In this document: positions 6,899 to 16,533 of the stretch, in pieces | Position numbering within the stretch: position 1 is the first letter of the stretch | Layout: the number at the start of each line of letters is the position of its first letter | Assembly (NCBI RefSeq): GCF_004799755.1 | Contig: NZ_SLUB01000005.1 | Location: forward strand, 62,001-126,000 | DNA: 64,000 bases | DNA from: Bacillus timonensis | Lineage (GTDB): Bacteria > Bacillota > Bacilli > Bacillales > Bacillaceae_L | Reading direction: 5' to 3' | Notes under the pieces: generated by a model | Told to the model about the DNA's origin: nothing | Databases searched by the model: none | The model's input: the letters and a program-made list of their open reading frames with translations, nothing else | Made by a program: the position numbers and the translations under genes

Positions 6899-7917
6899 TG
6901 CTGATTGGTCATCGAACATGGATATTTGATCAAAAGCCAGTCATTATTTCAACGGGAACAGTCGTTGGACCATTCGAAGCAAAGGGTAAAATCCCACAAG
7001 ATTTTGACTTGATTCATGGGGAAATATGGCTTAATCAAGATTCGTTTGAAAAAGCACATCAAGTGATGCTAGAAGAAGCTTGCCAAAAGGCAATCGAAAA
7101 AGCCAATCTACAAAAGGATCAGATACAGTTTTTTCTTGGCGGCGATCTCATCAATCAAATCACTCCAACAAGCTTTGCTACTAGAACATTAGGGAGTCCT
7201 TACTTAGGCTTGTTCGGGGCTTGTTCGACTTCTATGGAGGGATTAGCGCTATCTGCATTTTTAGTAAATTATAACGGTGCAAAATACATATTAACTGGTG
7301 CGTCCAGTCATAATGCGGCTGTTGAAAAGCAATTTCGTTATCCAACTGAGTATGGTGGCCAAAAGCCCCCAACCGCACAATGGACTGTTACAGGTGCGGG
7401 TGTAGCATTAGTCAGTTCAACGGGATCTGGTCCACAAGTAACTTCAGCAACTATCGGCAAAATTGTGGACATGGGGTTAACTGATCCATTTAATATGGGA
7501 GGTGCGATGGCACCAGCTGCCGTTGATACAATCGAGGCCCATTTAAAAGAAAGAAATGTCGATCCATCTTATTATGATTTGATCGTGACAGGGGATCTAG
7601 GACATATCGGTCGAGAGGTATCTCTTGATTTATTTAAAAAGCATGGCACACCAATTAAGGAAGAAAATTATCAGGATTGTGGTCTCATCATTTATCGGGA
7701 AGGACAACCGGTACTTTCAGGTGCAAGTGGAGCCGGTTGTTCAGCAACAGTTGTTTACGGACATATTTTAAACCGAATGAAAAAAGGGGAATTGAATCGG
7801 GTCCTAGTCGTTGCAACTGGTGCCTTACTTTCGCCACTTAGTTTTCAGCAGAAAGAAACGATTCCTTGTATTGCTCATGCGGTATCAATAGAGAATGGAG
7901 GTGAAGATCAGCCATGA
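6898..7917 (+). CDS. spoVAD: Stage V sporulation protein AD (2mob type)
   Basis: 339 residues from ATG 6898, whose A is the last base of the spoVAC TAA, so translation is coupled to the read-through frame; the RBS is a run of G (6885-6891). SpoVAD has a thiolase-like fold and binds dipicolinic acid in the spore inner membrane. Recognisable segments are [24 protein letters not shown], then [13 protein letters not shown] (the thiolase-type cysteine region), [32 protein letters not shown] and [10 protein letters not shown]. Full length and intact. If ribosomes stop at the TGA in spoVAC, 123 nt before this start, coupling may be weakened. Confidence 0.95.
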   Translation: MLIGHRTWIFDQKPVIISTGTVVGPFEAKGKIPQDFDLIHGEIWLNQDSFEKAHQVMLEEACQKAIEKANLQKDQIQFFLGGDLINQITPTSFATRTLGSPYLGLFGACSTSMEGLALSAFLVNYNGAKYILTGASSHNAAVEKQFRYPTEYGGQKPPTAQWTVTGAGVALVSSTGSGPQVTSATIGKIVDMGLTDPFNMGGAMAPAAVDTIEAHLKERNVDPSYYDLIVTGDLGHIGREVSLDLFKKHGTPIKEENYQDCGLIIYREGQPVLSGASGAGCSATVVYGHILNRMKKGELNRVLVVATGALLSPLSFQQKETIPCIAHAVSIENGGEDQP

Positions 7918-8264
7918 TTTTCTTTTGGGCTTTTGTCATAGGCGGACTTATTTGTGTGATCGGTCAAATCATGTTTGACGTTTTTAAACTCACTCCTGCT
8001 CATACATTATGTACGTTTGTCGTACTTGGAGCACTTTTGGACGCGTTTGGTTTATATGAACCGTTCATTGACTTTGCAGGTGCTGGGGCAACTGTTCCGA
8101 TTACTAGTTTCGGTAACTCCCTTTTTCATGGTGCAATGAACGAAGCGGAAAAACATGGACTGGTTGGAGTGGTCACTGGGATGTTTGAAGTGACAAGTGC
8201 AGGAATATCGGCTGCCATCATTTTCGGGATGATTGGAGCATTACTTTTTAAACCAAAAGGATAA
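7914..8264 (+). CDS. spoVAE: Stage V sporulation protein AE, membrane subunit (2mob type)
   Basis: 116 residues with three or four membrane helices. The start ATG overlaps the spoVAD stop by four bases (ATGA). The run [22 protein letters not shown] is the SpoVAE/SpoVAC shared motif, comparable with FGGAGSAVPVTGFGNAV in the neighbouring spoVAC. It corresponds to the SpoVAEb-type gene of spoVA2mob operons. With SpoVAC it forms the membrane part of the dipicolinate channel. Confidence 0.92.
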   Translation: MIFFWAFVIGGLICVIGQIMFDVFKLTPAHTLCTFVVLGALLDAFGLYEPFIDFAGAGATVPITSFGNSLFHGAMNEAEKHGLVGVVTGMFEVTSAGISAAIIFGMIGALLFKPKG

Positions 8265-8277
8265 AGGAGAATGAAGG

Positions 8278-8484
8278 ATGACAGTTGGTTCACAGGTGAA
8301 ACAGTGCCTTTCTAGTATAAAAAGTATTGAGGCGATGTTTTCAAGTTTGGCATTACGTACGCAAGACACAGAAGCGAAACGAAATTTTCACGAAACCATG
8401 ATGATCATGGACGAAATAAAGAATGACTTAAAAATACGAGTTAGTGAAATAGAGCGTGAGGAAGATCAATACAAAGGTTTTTAA
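8278..8484 (+). CDS. DUF1657 small protein, second copy
   Basis: 68 residues, MTVGSQVKQCLSSIKSIEAMF then LALRTQDTEAKRNFHETMM. It aligns along its whole length with the first-gene product at 5658 and has the same length. The RBS AAAGGAGAATGAAGG is strong. It lies between spoVAE and the DUF421 gene, the place DUF1657 genes hold in spoVA2mob operons. Predicted soluble and helical; function unknown. Confidence 0.85.
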   Translation: MTVGSQVKQCLSSIKSIEAMFSSLALRTQDTEAKRNFHETMMIMDEIKNDLKIRVSEIEREEDQYKGF

Positions 8485-8507
8485 ATCATTGGTAAGGAGT
8501 TACGATT

Positions 8508-9368
8508 ATGCCAGATTGGTTAAGTATTGCCATACGATCACTAGTCTTACTTATTGCCTTGTTTTTTTTTACGAAATGGTTAGGGAAGAAGCAAATTTCT
8601 CAGCTATCCTATTTCGAGTATATTAATGGAATTACAATAGGTAGTATTGCTGCTGAAATCTCAACAGGACTGGATCGACATGTCAGTCATGGATTAATAG
8701 GCATGGGTGTCTGGTTCGCTATTCCGTTTATCATGGGTTTCATTTCATTAAATAGTAAAATAGTAAGAGACTTTGCGGAAGGAAAAGGAACCGTTTTTAT
8801 TCAAGATGGAAAGGTAATGGAAGATAATTTAAAAAAAGAAAAATATACCATTGATGAATTACTAGCTAAACTACGAAATAAGAATGTCTTTCAGGTAGCA
8901 GATGTCGAGTTCGCCGTATTAGAAACAGATGGAAGCTTAAGTGTCTTATTAAAAAAGGAAAATCAACCAGTAACCGCAAAAGTTCTAAATCTCGCTGTTG
9001 CTCCAATAAAAGAACCGCAAACAGTCATAATGGATGGAGAAATCATGCATGAACCTTTATCTTCATCTGGTCACAGTCAGAATTGGCTTGAAACGGAACT
9101 TGATAAAATGGGCGTCAGCATTGAAAATGTGTTCTTAGGGCAGGTTGATTCCTATGGACAACTAACTGTCGATCTATTTGATGATAAGATTAAGGTCCCA
9201 TCTCCACAGGAAAAACCATTACTTCTCGCCACGATAAAAAAATGCCAGGCGGATTTAGAATTGTTCGCCTTACAAACAAATAACCAATCCGCAAAAGAAA
9301 TGTATCAGAAGAATAGCGAAAAGCTTCAGGCTGTACTAAATAAGGTGGCGCCGTATTTAAAAAGCTAA
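8508..9368 (+). CDS. DUF421 (YetF-like) membrane protein with C-terminal DUF1657-like tail
   Basis: 286 residues. Three membrane helices lie at about residues 5-80 with the DUF421 sequence KWLGKKQISQLSYFEYINGI and GSIAAE. The cytosolic YetF domain follows (about 85-215), with ENVFLGQVDSYGQLTVDLF. The last 55 residues, ATIKKCQADLELFALQTNNQ and onwards, resemble the two DUF1657 proteins of the same operon, so a DUF1657 unit has been fused to a YetF-type protein. DUF421 proteins with this layout end the core of spoVA2mob operons and have been linked to spore heat resistance. The operon terminates 80 bp downstream. Confidence 0.88.
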   Translation: MPDWLSIAIRSLVLLIALFFFTKWLGKKQISQLSYFEYINGITIGSIAAEISTGLDRHVSHGLIGMGVWFAIPFIMGFISLNSKIVRDFAEGKGTVFIQDGKVMEDNLKKEKYTIDELLAKLRNKNVFQVADVEFAVLETDGSLSVLLKKENQPVTAKVLNLAVAPIKEPQTVIMDGEIMHEPLSSSGHSQNWLETELDKMGVSIENVFLGQVDSYGQLTVDLFDDKIKVPSPQEKPLLLATIKKCQADLELFALQTNNQSAKEMYQKNSEKLQAVLNKVAPYLKS

Positions 9369-9445
9369 GGGTGTGGAAGACTTACATACAGGTGTTGGTT
9401 TTAAAGTTGAAAATTTAATTAACAAAATAATGTGTGAAGGCCTAA

Positions 9446-9475
9446 AGTCAGCAAATAGTTGCTGGCTTATTTTTT
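9446..9475 (+). terminator. Terminator of the spoVA2mob-like operon
   Basis: Stem AGTCAGCAA / TTGCTGGCT (one G-T) with a four-base loop, then ATTTTTT. Confidence 0.85.
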
Positions 9476-9557
9476 ATGAAGTAAACCCAGTGAATGAGAA
9501 TAGGTTAACTTGTAAAATCTACTACTAAGAATAAAAACTAAACTGGGGGTATTCATC

Positions 9558-10388
9558 ATGAAGAAATTCCTTTTTCTTTTTTCATTTATATTTGCCATTG
9601 CTTTTACCTTAACAGGATGCGGTGGAACAGATGAAGATAACAATGCAGGTAACGATGAAAACAATGATACGAAACAAACGGGTTCCCTATTTGATGACAT
9701 TAAGGAAAAGGGTGTTATAACGGTTGGAACAGAAGGTACATATGCTCCATATACTTTCCACAACGAAGAGGATCAATTAACTGGCTATGATGTGGAAGTG
9801 ATTAAAGAGGTCGCCAAGCGCATGGATCTTGAGGTTGAGTTTATGGAAACCCAATGGGACTCCATGTTTGCTGGTCTTAATTCAAAGCGTTTTGATTTAA
9901 TTGCGAACCAAGTGGGAATTAATGAGGATCGTCTCGCCAATTATGATTTCTCTGAACCGTATACCTACTCCTCAGCTGTCCTTGTTGTCCCAAAAGATAA
10001 TAGTGATATTAAAACATTTGCGGATTTAAAAGGAAGAAAAGCTGCGCAATCCTTGACCAGTAACTACGGTGCAATCGCTCAAGAGAATGGTGCGGAAATC
10101 GTAGGTGTAGAAGGGCTTGCACAGTCGATTGAATTAATCAAGCAAGGACGTGCCGAAGCTACGGTGAACGATAAGCTTGCAGTGCTCGATTATATAAAAT
10201 CACAAGGCGACGAGAGTATCAAAATTGCAGCTAGTTCAGATGATGTTTCAGAGATGGCATTTACTTTTAACAAAGGGAATGAAGACTTAGTAAAGGCTGT
10301 TAATGAACAATTGGCTGCAATGAGGGAGGATGGGACGTTAGCAAAAATCTCTCAGGAATGGTTTGGTGAAGATGTTTCTACAAAATAG
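9558..10388 (+). CDS. tcyA: Cystine ABC transporter, substrate-binding lipoprotein
   Basis: 276 residues with a lipoprotein signal (LTGC, Cys 21), an acidic Asn-rich linker and a type-3 solute-binding domain. Segments [57 protein letters not shown] and [10 protein letters not shown] are close to B. subtilis TcyA (YckK), as is the final [12 protein letters not shown]. Orthology to TcyA is therefore more likely than to general polar amino-acid binders. It heads a three-gene operon with the permease and ATPase. The start is ATG 9558 with a GGGGG RBS. Confidence 0.88.
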   Translation: MKKFLFLFSFIFAIAFTLTGCGGTDEDNNAGNDENNDTKQTGSLFDDIKEKGVITVGTEGTYAPYTFHNEEDQLTGYDVEVIKEVAKRMDLEVEFMETQWDSMFAGLNSKRFDLIANQVGINEDRLANYDFSEPYTYSSAVLVVPKDNSDIKTFADLKGRKAAQSLTSNYGAIAQENGAEIVGVEGLAQSIELIKQGRAEATVNDKLAVLDYIKSQGDESIKIAASSDDVSEMAFTFNKGNEDLVKAVNEQLAAMREDGTLAKISQEWFGEDVSTK

Positions 10389-10434
10389 AGTATTATTAAC
10401 CATTACTGCAAATATGGAGGGATGGGAGCTATTC

Positions 10435-11076
10435 ATGAACTCCCTTCCTTCGATGCTGTCAGGGGCGATTCGGTATACGATTCCCCTGACACTTATTTCA
10501 TTTATCGGTGGACTCTTTCTTGCGTTGCTTACAGCGATGATGCGACTGTCAAAATCAAGACTCATTCAAGCTCCCGCTATTTTCTATGTTTCAGCGATTC
10601 GCGGAACCCCCCTGCTAGTGCAATTATTTATTATATTCTATGGATTGCCCAACATCGGGGTAAATATTGATCCTTTTCCAAGTGCAACGATTGCGTTTAT
10701 TTTAAATGTTGGGGCCTATGCATCTGAAATTATTCGTGCGTCCATTTTATCGATTCCAAAGGGACAATGGGAGGCGGCATTTACCATTGGTATGACAAGA
10801 AGGACAGCACTAAGGCGGATCATTCTTCCACAGGCGGCAAGGGTCTCCGTACCCCCGTTGTCCAATTCCTTTATTAGTCTTGTAAAAGATACCTCCCTTG
10901 CTTCATTGGTATTGGTCGCTGAATTATTCCGCAAGGCACAGGAAATCGCAGCAAGGACATATGATTTCCTTCTATTATATATAGAAGCCGCCCTAATCTA
11001 CTGGGTGATTTGTTTCATTTTATCCCTCATTCAAGCAGGATTAGAACGGAGATTAAGCCGATATGTGGCAAGATAG
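10435..11076 (+). CDS. tcyB: Cystine ABC transporter permease
   Basis: 213 residues from ATG 10435, with five membrane helices and the HisM-type permease loop [22 protein letters not shown] (EAA motif), which contacts the ATPase. ATG 10435 has GGGAG seven bases upstream. ATG 10414 is a possible alternative start, because related TcyB/TcyL proteins begin a few residues earlier (a W-E-x-F-M segment), but it lacks a Shine-Dalgarno site. The gene starts 47 bp after the tcyA stop and 13 bp precede tcyC. Confidence 0.85.
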   Translation: MNSLPSMLSGAIRYTIPLTLISFIGGLFLALLTAMMRLSKSRLIQAPAIFYVSAIRGTPLLVQLFIIFYGLPNIGVNIDPFPSATIAFILNVGAYASEIIRASILSIPKGQWEAAFTIGMTRRTALRRIILPQAARVSVPPLSNSFISLVKDTSLASLVLVAELFRKAQEIAARTYDFLLLYIEAALIYWVICFILSLIQAGLERRLSRYVAR

Positions 11077-11088
11077 AGAGGTGAGAGT

Positions 11089-11838
11089 ATGTTTTTATCA
11101 GTATCGGGTTTGGCGAAATCTTTTGGTGAAAATGAAGTGTTAAAAAATATCGATTTTGATGTAAAAAAAGGTGAGGTCGTTTCTATAATTGGTCCATCCG
11201 GTTCTGGAAAAACAACCATGCTCCGCTGTTTTAATGGATTGGAACAACCGGATAAAGGAATCTATCAGTTTGAAGATGGGTTTTCACTTACTTTTGCTGA
11301 AAAAGTAAGGAAACAGGACATCCTTCGATTGAGTAGAAAATCGGGGATGGTCTTTCAATCCTACAACCTTTTTCCACATAAAACAGCCCTTCAAAATGTA
11401 ATGGAGGGACCAGTGATTGTTCAAAGACGAAATAAAACCGAAGCTAGAAATGAAGCAGTAGAGCTGCTTGAAAAAGTCGGACTGCAAGAAAAAATAGATT
11501 TATACCCTCATCAACTTTCAGGTGGACAGCAGCAGCGGGTTGGGATTGCAAGAGCATTAGCACTGAAACCGGAACTTCTCCTATTCGATGAGCCCACCTC
11601 TGCATTAGACCCTGAACTGATTGGAGACGTTTTAAAGGTGATGAAGGATTTAGCCAATGAAAATTGGACCATGATTATTGTGACCCATGAAATTCAATTT
11701 GCGGCTGAGGTATCCGACAAAGTCTTATTTATGGACGGCGGGTACATAATCGAGCAAGGAAACCCAGATGAAGTACTGAAAAATCCGAAAGAAGAGCGGA
11801 CGAAACGATTTTTACAACGAATTTTGAACCCAACCTAA
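11089..11838 (+). CDS. tcyC: Cystine ABC transporter ATPase
   Basis: 249 residues, a canonical polar amino-acid ABC ATPase: Walker A GPSGSGKTT, Q-loop FQSYNLFPH, signature LSGGQQQRVGIARAL, Walker B LLLFDEPTSALDPE and the switch VTHE. GAGAGGTGAGAGT precedes ATG 11089. With the two upstream genes it should import L-cystine using ATP. Confidence 0.92.
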   Translation: MFLSVSGLAKSFGENEVLKNIDFDVKKGEVVSIIGPSGSGKTTMLRCFNGLEQPDKGIYQFEDGFSLTFAEKVRKQDILRLSRKSGMVFQSYNLFPHKTALQNVMEGPVIVQRRNKTEARNEAVELLEKVGLQEKIDLYPHQLSGGQQQRVGIARALALKPELLLFDEPTSALDPELIGDVLKVMKDLANENWTMIIVTHEIQFAAEVSDKVLFMDGGYIIEQGNPDEVLKNPKEERTKRFLQRILNPT

Positions 11839-11915
11839 TAAGGCGTATAAATTTTGTTGAATAGCAGGAAATTAATAGTGTATTGCTTTACTTAACTACA
11901 TAGGTGGTGGTAAGT

Positions 11916-12512
11916 ATGGGATTTTTAGACAAATTGTTTGGCAAAAATACAGCAACGGAGGATACAAAAATGGCTGAAGAAAAATTAAACATTGGGATTA
12001 TTTTAAGTAGTACTCGTGAAGGACGTGTAAGCCCACAGGTTGGCGAATGGGTGAAGGGCTATGGCGACAAGAAGGGGAATGCAAATTACGAAATCGTTGA
12101 TATCAAAGATTACGACTTACCGTTTTTAGGTACAGCGGATTCACCTGGAATTGCGAAATGGAATGAGAAATTAGCAAGTCTCGATGGATTTATATTTGTT
12201 GTGGCAGAATACAATCACAGCATCACGGGAGCATTAAAAAATGCAATGGATTCAGCACGTGAAGCTTGGTACAACAAATCAGCAGGAATCGTCAGCTATG
12301 GTTCAACTGGCGGTGCACGCGCAGCGGAACATCTCCGTGGAATCTGTGCTGAATTAAACATAGCAGATGTCCGCACCCATCCAACACTATCGCTATTCCT
12401 AGACTTTGAAAATGGTACTGATTTTAAGCCTCAAAACATACACGATGATAATATGAACATGCTGTTAGATCAAGTTGTTTCTTGGGGGAAGGCGTTGAAG
12501 ACAGTGAGATAA
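11916..12512 (+). CDS. NAD(P)H-dependent FMN reductase family protein
   Basis: 198 residues, a flavodoxin-like FMN reductase of the SsuE/azoreductase (NADPH_dep_FMN_red) family. Phosphate-binding loop LSSTREGRVS and the flavin segment PFLGTADSPG are followed by VAEYNHSITGALKNAMD, which is the family signature. Two in-frame starts are credible: ATG 11916 after GGTGGTGG, which adds MGFLDKLFGKNTATEDTK, and ATG 11970 after AACGGAGG with eight-base spacing. The second has the better RBS; the first is given here since the extension looks like coding sequence. It follows tcyC closely but has a 77-bp gap, so it may be separate. Confidence 0.82.
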   Translation: MGFLDKLFGKNTATEDTKMAEEKLNIGIILSSTREGRVSPQVGEWVKGYGDKKGNANYEIVDIKDYDLPFLGTADSPGIAKWNEKLASLDGFIFVVAEYNHSITGALKNAMDSAREAWYNKSAGIVSYGSTGGARAAEHLRGICAELNIADVRTHPTLSLFLDFENGTDFKPQNIHDDNMNMLLDQVVSWGKALKTVR

Positions 12513-12521
12513 ACAAAGTGT

Positions 12522-12559
12522 AAAGAAAGCAAAGCGGATTAGCTTGCTTTCTTTTTTTT
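12522..12559 (+). terminator. Intrinsic terminator
   Basis: AAAGAAAGCAA pairs with TTGCTTTCTTT across a GC-rich loop, followed by a T run. Confidence 0.85.
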
Positions 12560-12629
12560 AGAATTTATTTTTCAATTTATTGTGAATCAAAGTATAATCA
12601 AATTGATATCATCATTACGGAGGACAACC

Positions 12630-13352
12630 ATGGAATACAAAAAAATCAAACCGAAAAAAATCTATGAAGAGGTTACGGATGCATTACAGGAAGCTATTCG
12701 TTCAGGGAAGCTAAAACCTGGAACAAAGCTTGAGTCCGTTCAACAGTTAGCAGAAAGCTTTCAAGTCGGTCGTTCTGCAATTCGCGAAGCATTAACTGCA
12801 TTAAAAGCGATGGGCTTAATTGAAATGCGTCAAGGAGAAGGAACGTATGTAAAGGAATTTCAAGCAGAGGACCTTAATTTCCAAATCGCAACCGCTATGT
12901 TAATGAATCAACAGGATGTCATGCATCTTCTTGAGGTTCGAAAAATTATTGAAACAGGGGCAGCCGCAACGGCAGCGAAAAAGCATACTCCGGAAAATTT
13001 AATAAAAATGGAAGCTGCATTAAATGGTATGAAGATAGCATTAGGAAATGAGGAGTTAGGAGAAACTTCAGACCTCCAGTTCCATCTTGCCGTTTCAGAA
13101 GCAACCCAAAACCCGATGTTAACGAATTTATTATTGCAGGTGTCCGACCTTATGCAAGAAACGATGAAGGAAACACGAAGAATTACCTTATTTTCAAAAG
13201 AAAAAACAACAGAGCGATTATACAACGAACATCTTGCAATCTATGAAGCAATTGTAACGAGAAATGAAGAAGCTGCAAGAAGTGCAATGCTATTACATCT
13301 TAACAATGTTGAGGAAACATTAGAGAATTTTTTTGAAGAAACTCAAAAATAA
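12630..13352 (+). CDS. lutR: FadR-family GntR regulator of the lut operon
   Basis: 240 residues. An N-terminal winged helix (KKIYEEVTDALQEAIRSGKLKPGTKLESVQQLAESFQVGRSAIREALTALKAMGLIE, about residues 7-63) is followed by an all-helical FCD ligand domain (MHLLEVRKIIETGAA onward). It lies directly upstream of and in line with lutABC, as lutR (yvfI) does functionally in Bacillus, where it represses lactate utilisation genes. ATG 12630 has ACGGAGGACAACC upstream; the longer frame from 12582 is not used. Confidence 0.85.
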   Translation: MEYKKIKPKKIYEEVTDALQEAIRSGKLKPGTKLESVQQLAESFQVGRSAIREALTALKAMGLIEMRQGEGTYVKEFQAEDLNFQIATAMLMNQQDVMHLLEVRKIIETGAAATAAKKHTPENLIKMEAALNGMKIALGNEELGETSDLQFHLAVSEATQNPMLTNLLLQVSDLMQETMKETRRITLFSKEKTTERLYNEHLAIYEAIVTRNEEAARSAMLLHLNNVEETLENFFEETQK

Positions 13353-13397
13353 CCTTCCATAACATGAAAAAAAGTAGTAACATAGTTTTTAATAATA

Positions 13398-13414
13398 AGG
13401 TCATCAGATGACCT
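13398..13414 (+). promoter_or_regulatory. Perfect palindrome, candidate LutR operator
   Basis: AGGTCATCAGATGACCT is an 8-bp perfect inverted repeat with a one-base centre, 32 bp before the lutA start and just after a TAATAAT box. Position and symmetry fit an operator for the adjacent FadR-type regulator; binding is inferred. Confidence 0.6.
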
Positions 13415-13446
13415 GTTCACTTGCTTTACTGAAGGAGGAAACAAAG

Positions 13447-14166
13447 ATGAAAGTCACTTTATTTGCTACCTGTCTTGTTGACATGTTTCAAACAAATGTG
13501 GGGAAAGCAACGGTTGAGCTATTAGAGCATCTCGGCTGTGAAGTAGAGTTTCCAGAAGCGCAGGTTTGCTGTGGACAGCCTGCTTATAATAGTGGATATG
13601 TAGAAGAAACAAAAAAAGCCATGAAAAAGATGATTGAAACCTTTGAAGATGCGGAGTACGTTGTATGTCCTTCAGGATCCTGTACAAACATGTTCCACGA
13701 ATACAAGGATATTTTTAAAGGTGACCCTGTATGGGAACCAAAAGCAATCGAACTGGCAAAGAAAACGTACGAACTCACTCAATTCATTGTAGACGTTTTA
13801 GGTATTACAGATGTTGGTTCAACTTTCAAAGGGAAGGTAACCTTTCATACATCCTGTCATATGACGCGACTTCTAGGAGTAAAGGAACCACCTATTAAAC
13901 TATTAAAAAATATAGACGGTGTTGAATATGTCGAGCTTCCAGGTAAGGAGAATTGCTGTGGCTTCGGGGGAACCTTCTCTGTAAAAATGGGGCAAATCTC
14001 GGAGAAAATGGTGGATGAAAAAGTACAATGTGTTGAAACGACAGAAGCCGACTATCTTATTGGAGCAGACGCGGGCTGCCTCATGAATATTGGCGGAAGA
14101 ATTAACAGACAAGGTAAACCAATTGAAGTTTTACATATCGCAGAAGTATTAAACTACCGGAGCTAA
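13447..14166 (+). CDS. lutA: L-lactate utilisation protein LutA
   Basis: 239 residues with two CCG (cysteine-rich) domains: [11 protein letters not shown] at about 40 and [16 protein letters not shown] at about 175. These are the heterodisulfide-reductase-type motifs of LutA/GlpC-like subunits. LutABC form an iron-sulfur protein complex that oxidises L-lactate to pyruvate. The start is ATG 13447 with GAAGGAGGAAACAAAG upstream. lutB follows after 14 bp. Confidence 0.94.
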   Translation: MKVTLFATCLVDMFQTNVGKATVELLEHLGCEVEFPEAQVCCGQPAYNSGYVEETKKAMKKMIETFEDAEYVVCPSGSCTNMFHEYKDIFKGDPVWEPKAIELAKKTYELTQFIVDVLGITDVGSTFKGKVTFHTSCHMTRLLGVKEPPIKLLKNIDGVEYVELPGKENCCGFGGTFSVKMGQISEKMVDEKVQCVETTEADYLIGADAGCLMNIGGRINRQGKPIEVLHIAEVLNYRS

Positions 14167-14180
14167 AGGAGGGAGAAAGA

Positions 14181-15608
14181 GTGGCGCTAAAAACAAGCAC
14201 CGAAAAGTTTAAGACACGTGTTCAAAAGGAAGTTCAAAACACCTTCATGAGAGGTGCGGTATTAAAAGCCCAGGAAACCATTCAGGAAAGAAAGCAAACG
14301 GTTACGGACGAATTGGGGAATTGGGAGGAATGGCGTAACCATGGTGAAGAAATCCGCCAACACGTCCTTGAAAACTTAGATTATTACCTCTTTCAATTAA
14401 GTGAGCAAGTTTCAAACCGAGGTGGACATGTATTCTTTGCTCAAACGGCCGAAGAAGCAAGTACATACATCAGTGATCTCGCAAAAAAGAAGGAAGCGAA
14501 AAAAATAGTTAAAGCAAAATCAATGGTGACAGAAGAAATCAGCTTAAATCAAAAGCTTGAGGATGTTGGTTGCCAAGTCATTGAAACAGACCTTGGTGAA
14601 TACATCCTGCAAATGGATGATCATGATCCACCATCCCATATCGTCGTACCGGCACTGCATAAAAACAAAGAACAAATTCGCGATGTTTTCGCGAACAAAA
14701 TGGACTATAAGAATTCGGAAAAACCAGAAGAACTAGCCTTGTTTGCGAGGGAATCATTAAGACAGGAGTTTTTACAGGCAGATCTGGGGATTACAGGATG
14801 TAATTTCGCAGTTGCAGAAACAGGTTCGATTACCCTCGTAACTAACGAAGGAAATGCCGATCTTGTCGCTGCCCTTCCAAAAACACAGGTTGTCGTAATG
14901 GGGATGGAGCGTCTTGTTCCAACCTTTGAAGAAATGGAAGTATTAGTTGGAATGTTAACCAGAAGTGCTGTCGGTCAAAAATTAACAAGCTATATCACGA
15001 CATTAACAGGACCTCGTGAAGAAGGCGATGTCGATGGACCAGAAGACTTTCATCTAGTGATTGTTGACAATGGACGTTCCAATATTCTAGGCACGGAATT
15101 TCAATCTGTTCTACAATGTATTCGTTGTGCGGCTTGTATTAATGTGTGCCCGGTCTATCGTCATGTTGGAGGTCATACTTATGGATCGATTTATCCAGGT
15201 CCAATCGGGGTTGTATTAACGCCGTTGCTAGGCGGCTATGATGATCACAAGGAATTACCATATGCCTCAACCCTTTGTGGTGCCTGTACGGATGCTTGTC
15301 CAGTCAAAATCCCACTTCATCAATTGATTCATAAACATCGTGAGGTGATTGTGGAGAAGGAAGGGCGTGCACCTATCTCTGAAAAACTATTAATGAAGGC
15401 ATTTGGTTTCGGAGCATCTTCACCATCTTTTTACCAAATGGGTTCAAAACTCGCACCAACATTAACAAAGCCACTTACTCATGGTGACAAAATTACAAAG
15501 GGAGTCGGTATGCTAAAAGAATGGACCGATGTACGTGATTTCCCAGCACCCAACAAAGAAAGATTCAGAGATTGGTTTAAAAATCGAGAAACAGGAGGTG
15601 AAGAGTAA
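14181..15608 (+). CDS. lutB: L-lactate utilisation iron-sulfur protein LutB
   Basis: 475 residues, GTG start with a strong AAGGAGGGAGAAAGA RBS. The N-terminal half is a LUD domain ([22 protein letters not shown]); the C-terminal half carries two [4Fe-4S] motifs, [15 protein letters not shown] and [14 protein letters not shown], about 50 residues apart. Length matches B. subtilis LutB. It is the electron-carrying subunit of the lactate oxidising complex. Confidence 0.94.
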   Translation: MALKTSTEKFKTRVQKEVQNTFMRGAVLKAQETIQERKQTVTDELGNWEEWRNHGEEIRQHVLENLDYYLFQLSEQVSNRGGHVFFAQTAEEASTYISDLAKKKEAKKIVKAKSMVTEEISLNQKLEDVGCQVIETDLGEYILQMDDHDPPSHIVVPALHKNKEQIRDVFANKMDYKNSEKPEELALFARESLRQEFLQADLGITGCNFAVAETGSITLVTNEGNADLVAALPKTQVVVMGMERLVPTFEEMEVLVGMLTRSAVGQKLTSYITTLTGPREEGDVDGPEDFHLVIVDNGRSNILGTEFQSVLQCIRCAACINVCPVYRHVGGHTYGSIYPGPIGVVLTPLLGGYDDHKELPYASTLCGACTDACPVKIPLHQLIHKHREVIVEKEGRAPISEKLLMKAFGFGASSPSFYQMGSKLAPTLTKPLTHGDKITKGVGMLKEWTDVRDFPAPNKERFRDWFKNRETGGEE

Positions 15609-16324
15609 TGAAGGGATCCATCCAAAACCGTGACGCCTTCCTCGATCAAATTGCGAAACAGCTTGGTCGTGAGCGAAAAACAACGTTAACACCACCTGTG
15701 TGGAAGCATAACCCACAGGAGGAAGTGTTAAAGGATGCAACCTTGGATGAGTTAGTCGACGTTTTAAAGCTACAATGTACAAAAATCCATACGGAGCTCA
15801 TCATGACATCAAAATCCGAGCTTTCAGTAGACCTAGAAAAGAAAATCAAAGAATTCGGTAGCGGTCCAATCGTCACCTGGAAGGACGAACGTTACGAACA
15901 ATTTGGTATTCAGTCATTACTAACAGAAAAACTCCCTTCTGTGCAAGAGGATGTATTTGAATGGGATCCTAACTTAGGAAAAGAAAACATCGCAAAGGCA
16001 GAACAAGCAAACATCGGAATTACCATCAGCGAAATTACATTAGCTGAGTCAGGTACTGTTGTGCTATACAGTGGTCCAAATCGTGGAAGAACCATCAGCT
16101 TCCTACCGACCCACTCAATCGTAATTGTCCCAAAAAGCACAATCGTCCCACGAATGACCCAGGCTGCCAAGTTTATCCGTGAAAAACTCAAAAACGGTGA
16201 GCAGGTTCCTTCTGCGATCAACTTTATCACAGGGCCAAGTAATTCAGCAGATATTGAAATGAACCTTGTTGTTGGGGTGCATGGACCAGTGAAGGCGGTA
16301 TATATGTTGGTGGAAGATTTATAG
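15608..16324 (+). CDS. lutC: L-lactate utilisation protein LutC
   Basis: 238 residues, a stand-alone LUD (DUF162) domain. ITISEITLAESGTVVLYSG and GRTISFLPTHSIVIVPKSTIVPRM are family landmarks, and GPSNSADIEMNLVVGVHGP closes the domain. The ATG overlaps the lutB stop (TAATG), so the two are translationally coupled. A terminator follows about 45 bp later. Confidence 0.94.
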   Translation: MKGSIQNRDAFLDQIAKQLGRERKTTLTPPVWKHNPQEEVLKDATLDELVDVLKLQCTKIHTELIMTSKSELSVDLEKKIKEFGSGPIVTWKDERYEQFGIQSLLTEKLPSVQEDVFEWDPNLGKENIAKAEQANIGITISEITLAESGTVVLYSGPNRGRTISFLPTHSIVIVPKSTIVPRMTQAAKFIREKLKNGEQVPSAINFITGPSNSADIEMNLVVGVHGPVKAVYMLVEDL

Positions 16325-16369
16325 TACCCAAAGAATGGTTTCATTGCGCACCATCATTTTACGAGATCT

Positions 16370-16401
16370 AAGCCCTCCATTTACGATGAGGGGCTTTTTT
16401 T
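16370..16401 (+). terminator. Terminator of lutABC
   Basis: AGCCCTC pairs with GAGGGGCT with a ten-base loop, then a seven-T run. Confidence 0.8.
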
Positions 16402-16477
16402 CTACCAATCTTCCAACATCTCCCCTTCAAAAAACTAACCCAAACCCTCAAAATCTTGTTACAATAAAGATAACTGA

Positions 16478-16496
16478 GGGACAATGAACCTGTCCC
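16478..16496. repeat. Copy 1 of a 19-bp palindromic repeat
   Basis: GGGACAATGAACCTGTCCC, whose reverse complement GGGACAGGTTCATTGTCCC differs at only two positions from 47673-47691. It lies 38 bp upstream of the LytS-type kinase gene. Confidence 0.6.
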
Positions 16497-16533
16497 CGTG
16501 ACCCAATCATGTCCTAAAAAAGGAGCATGTCCA

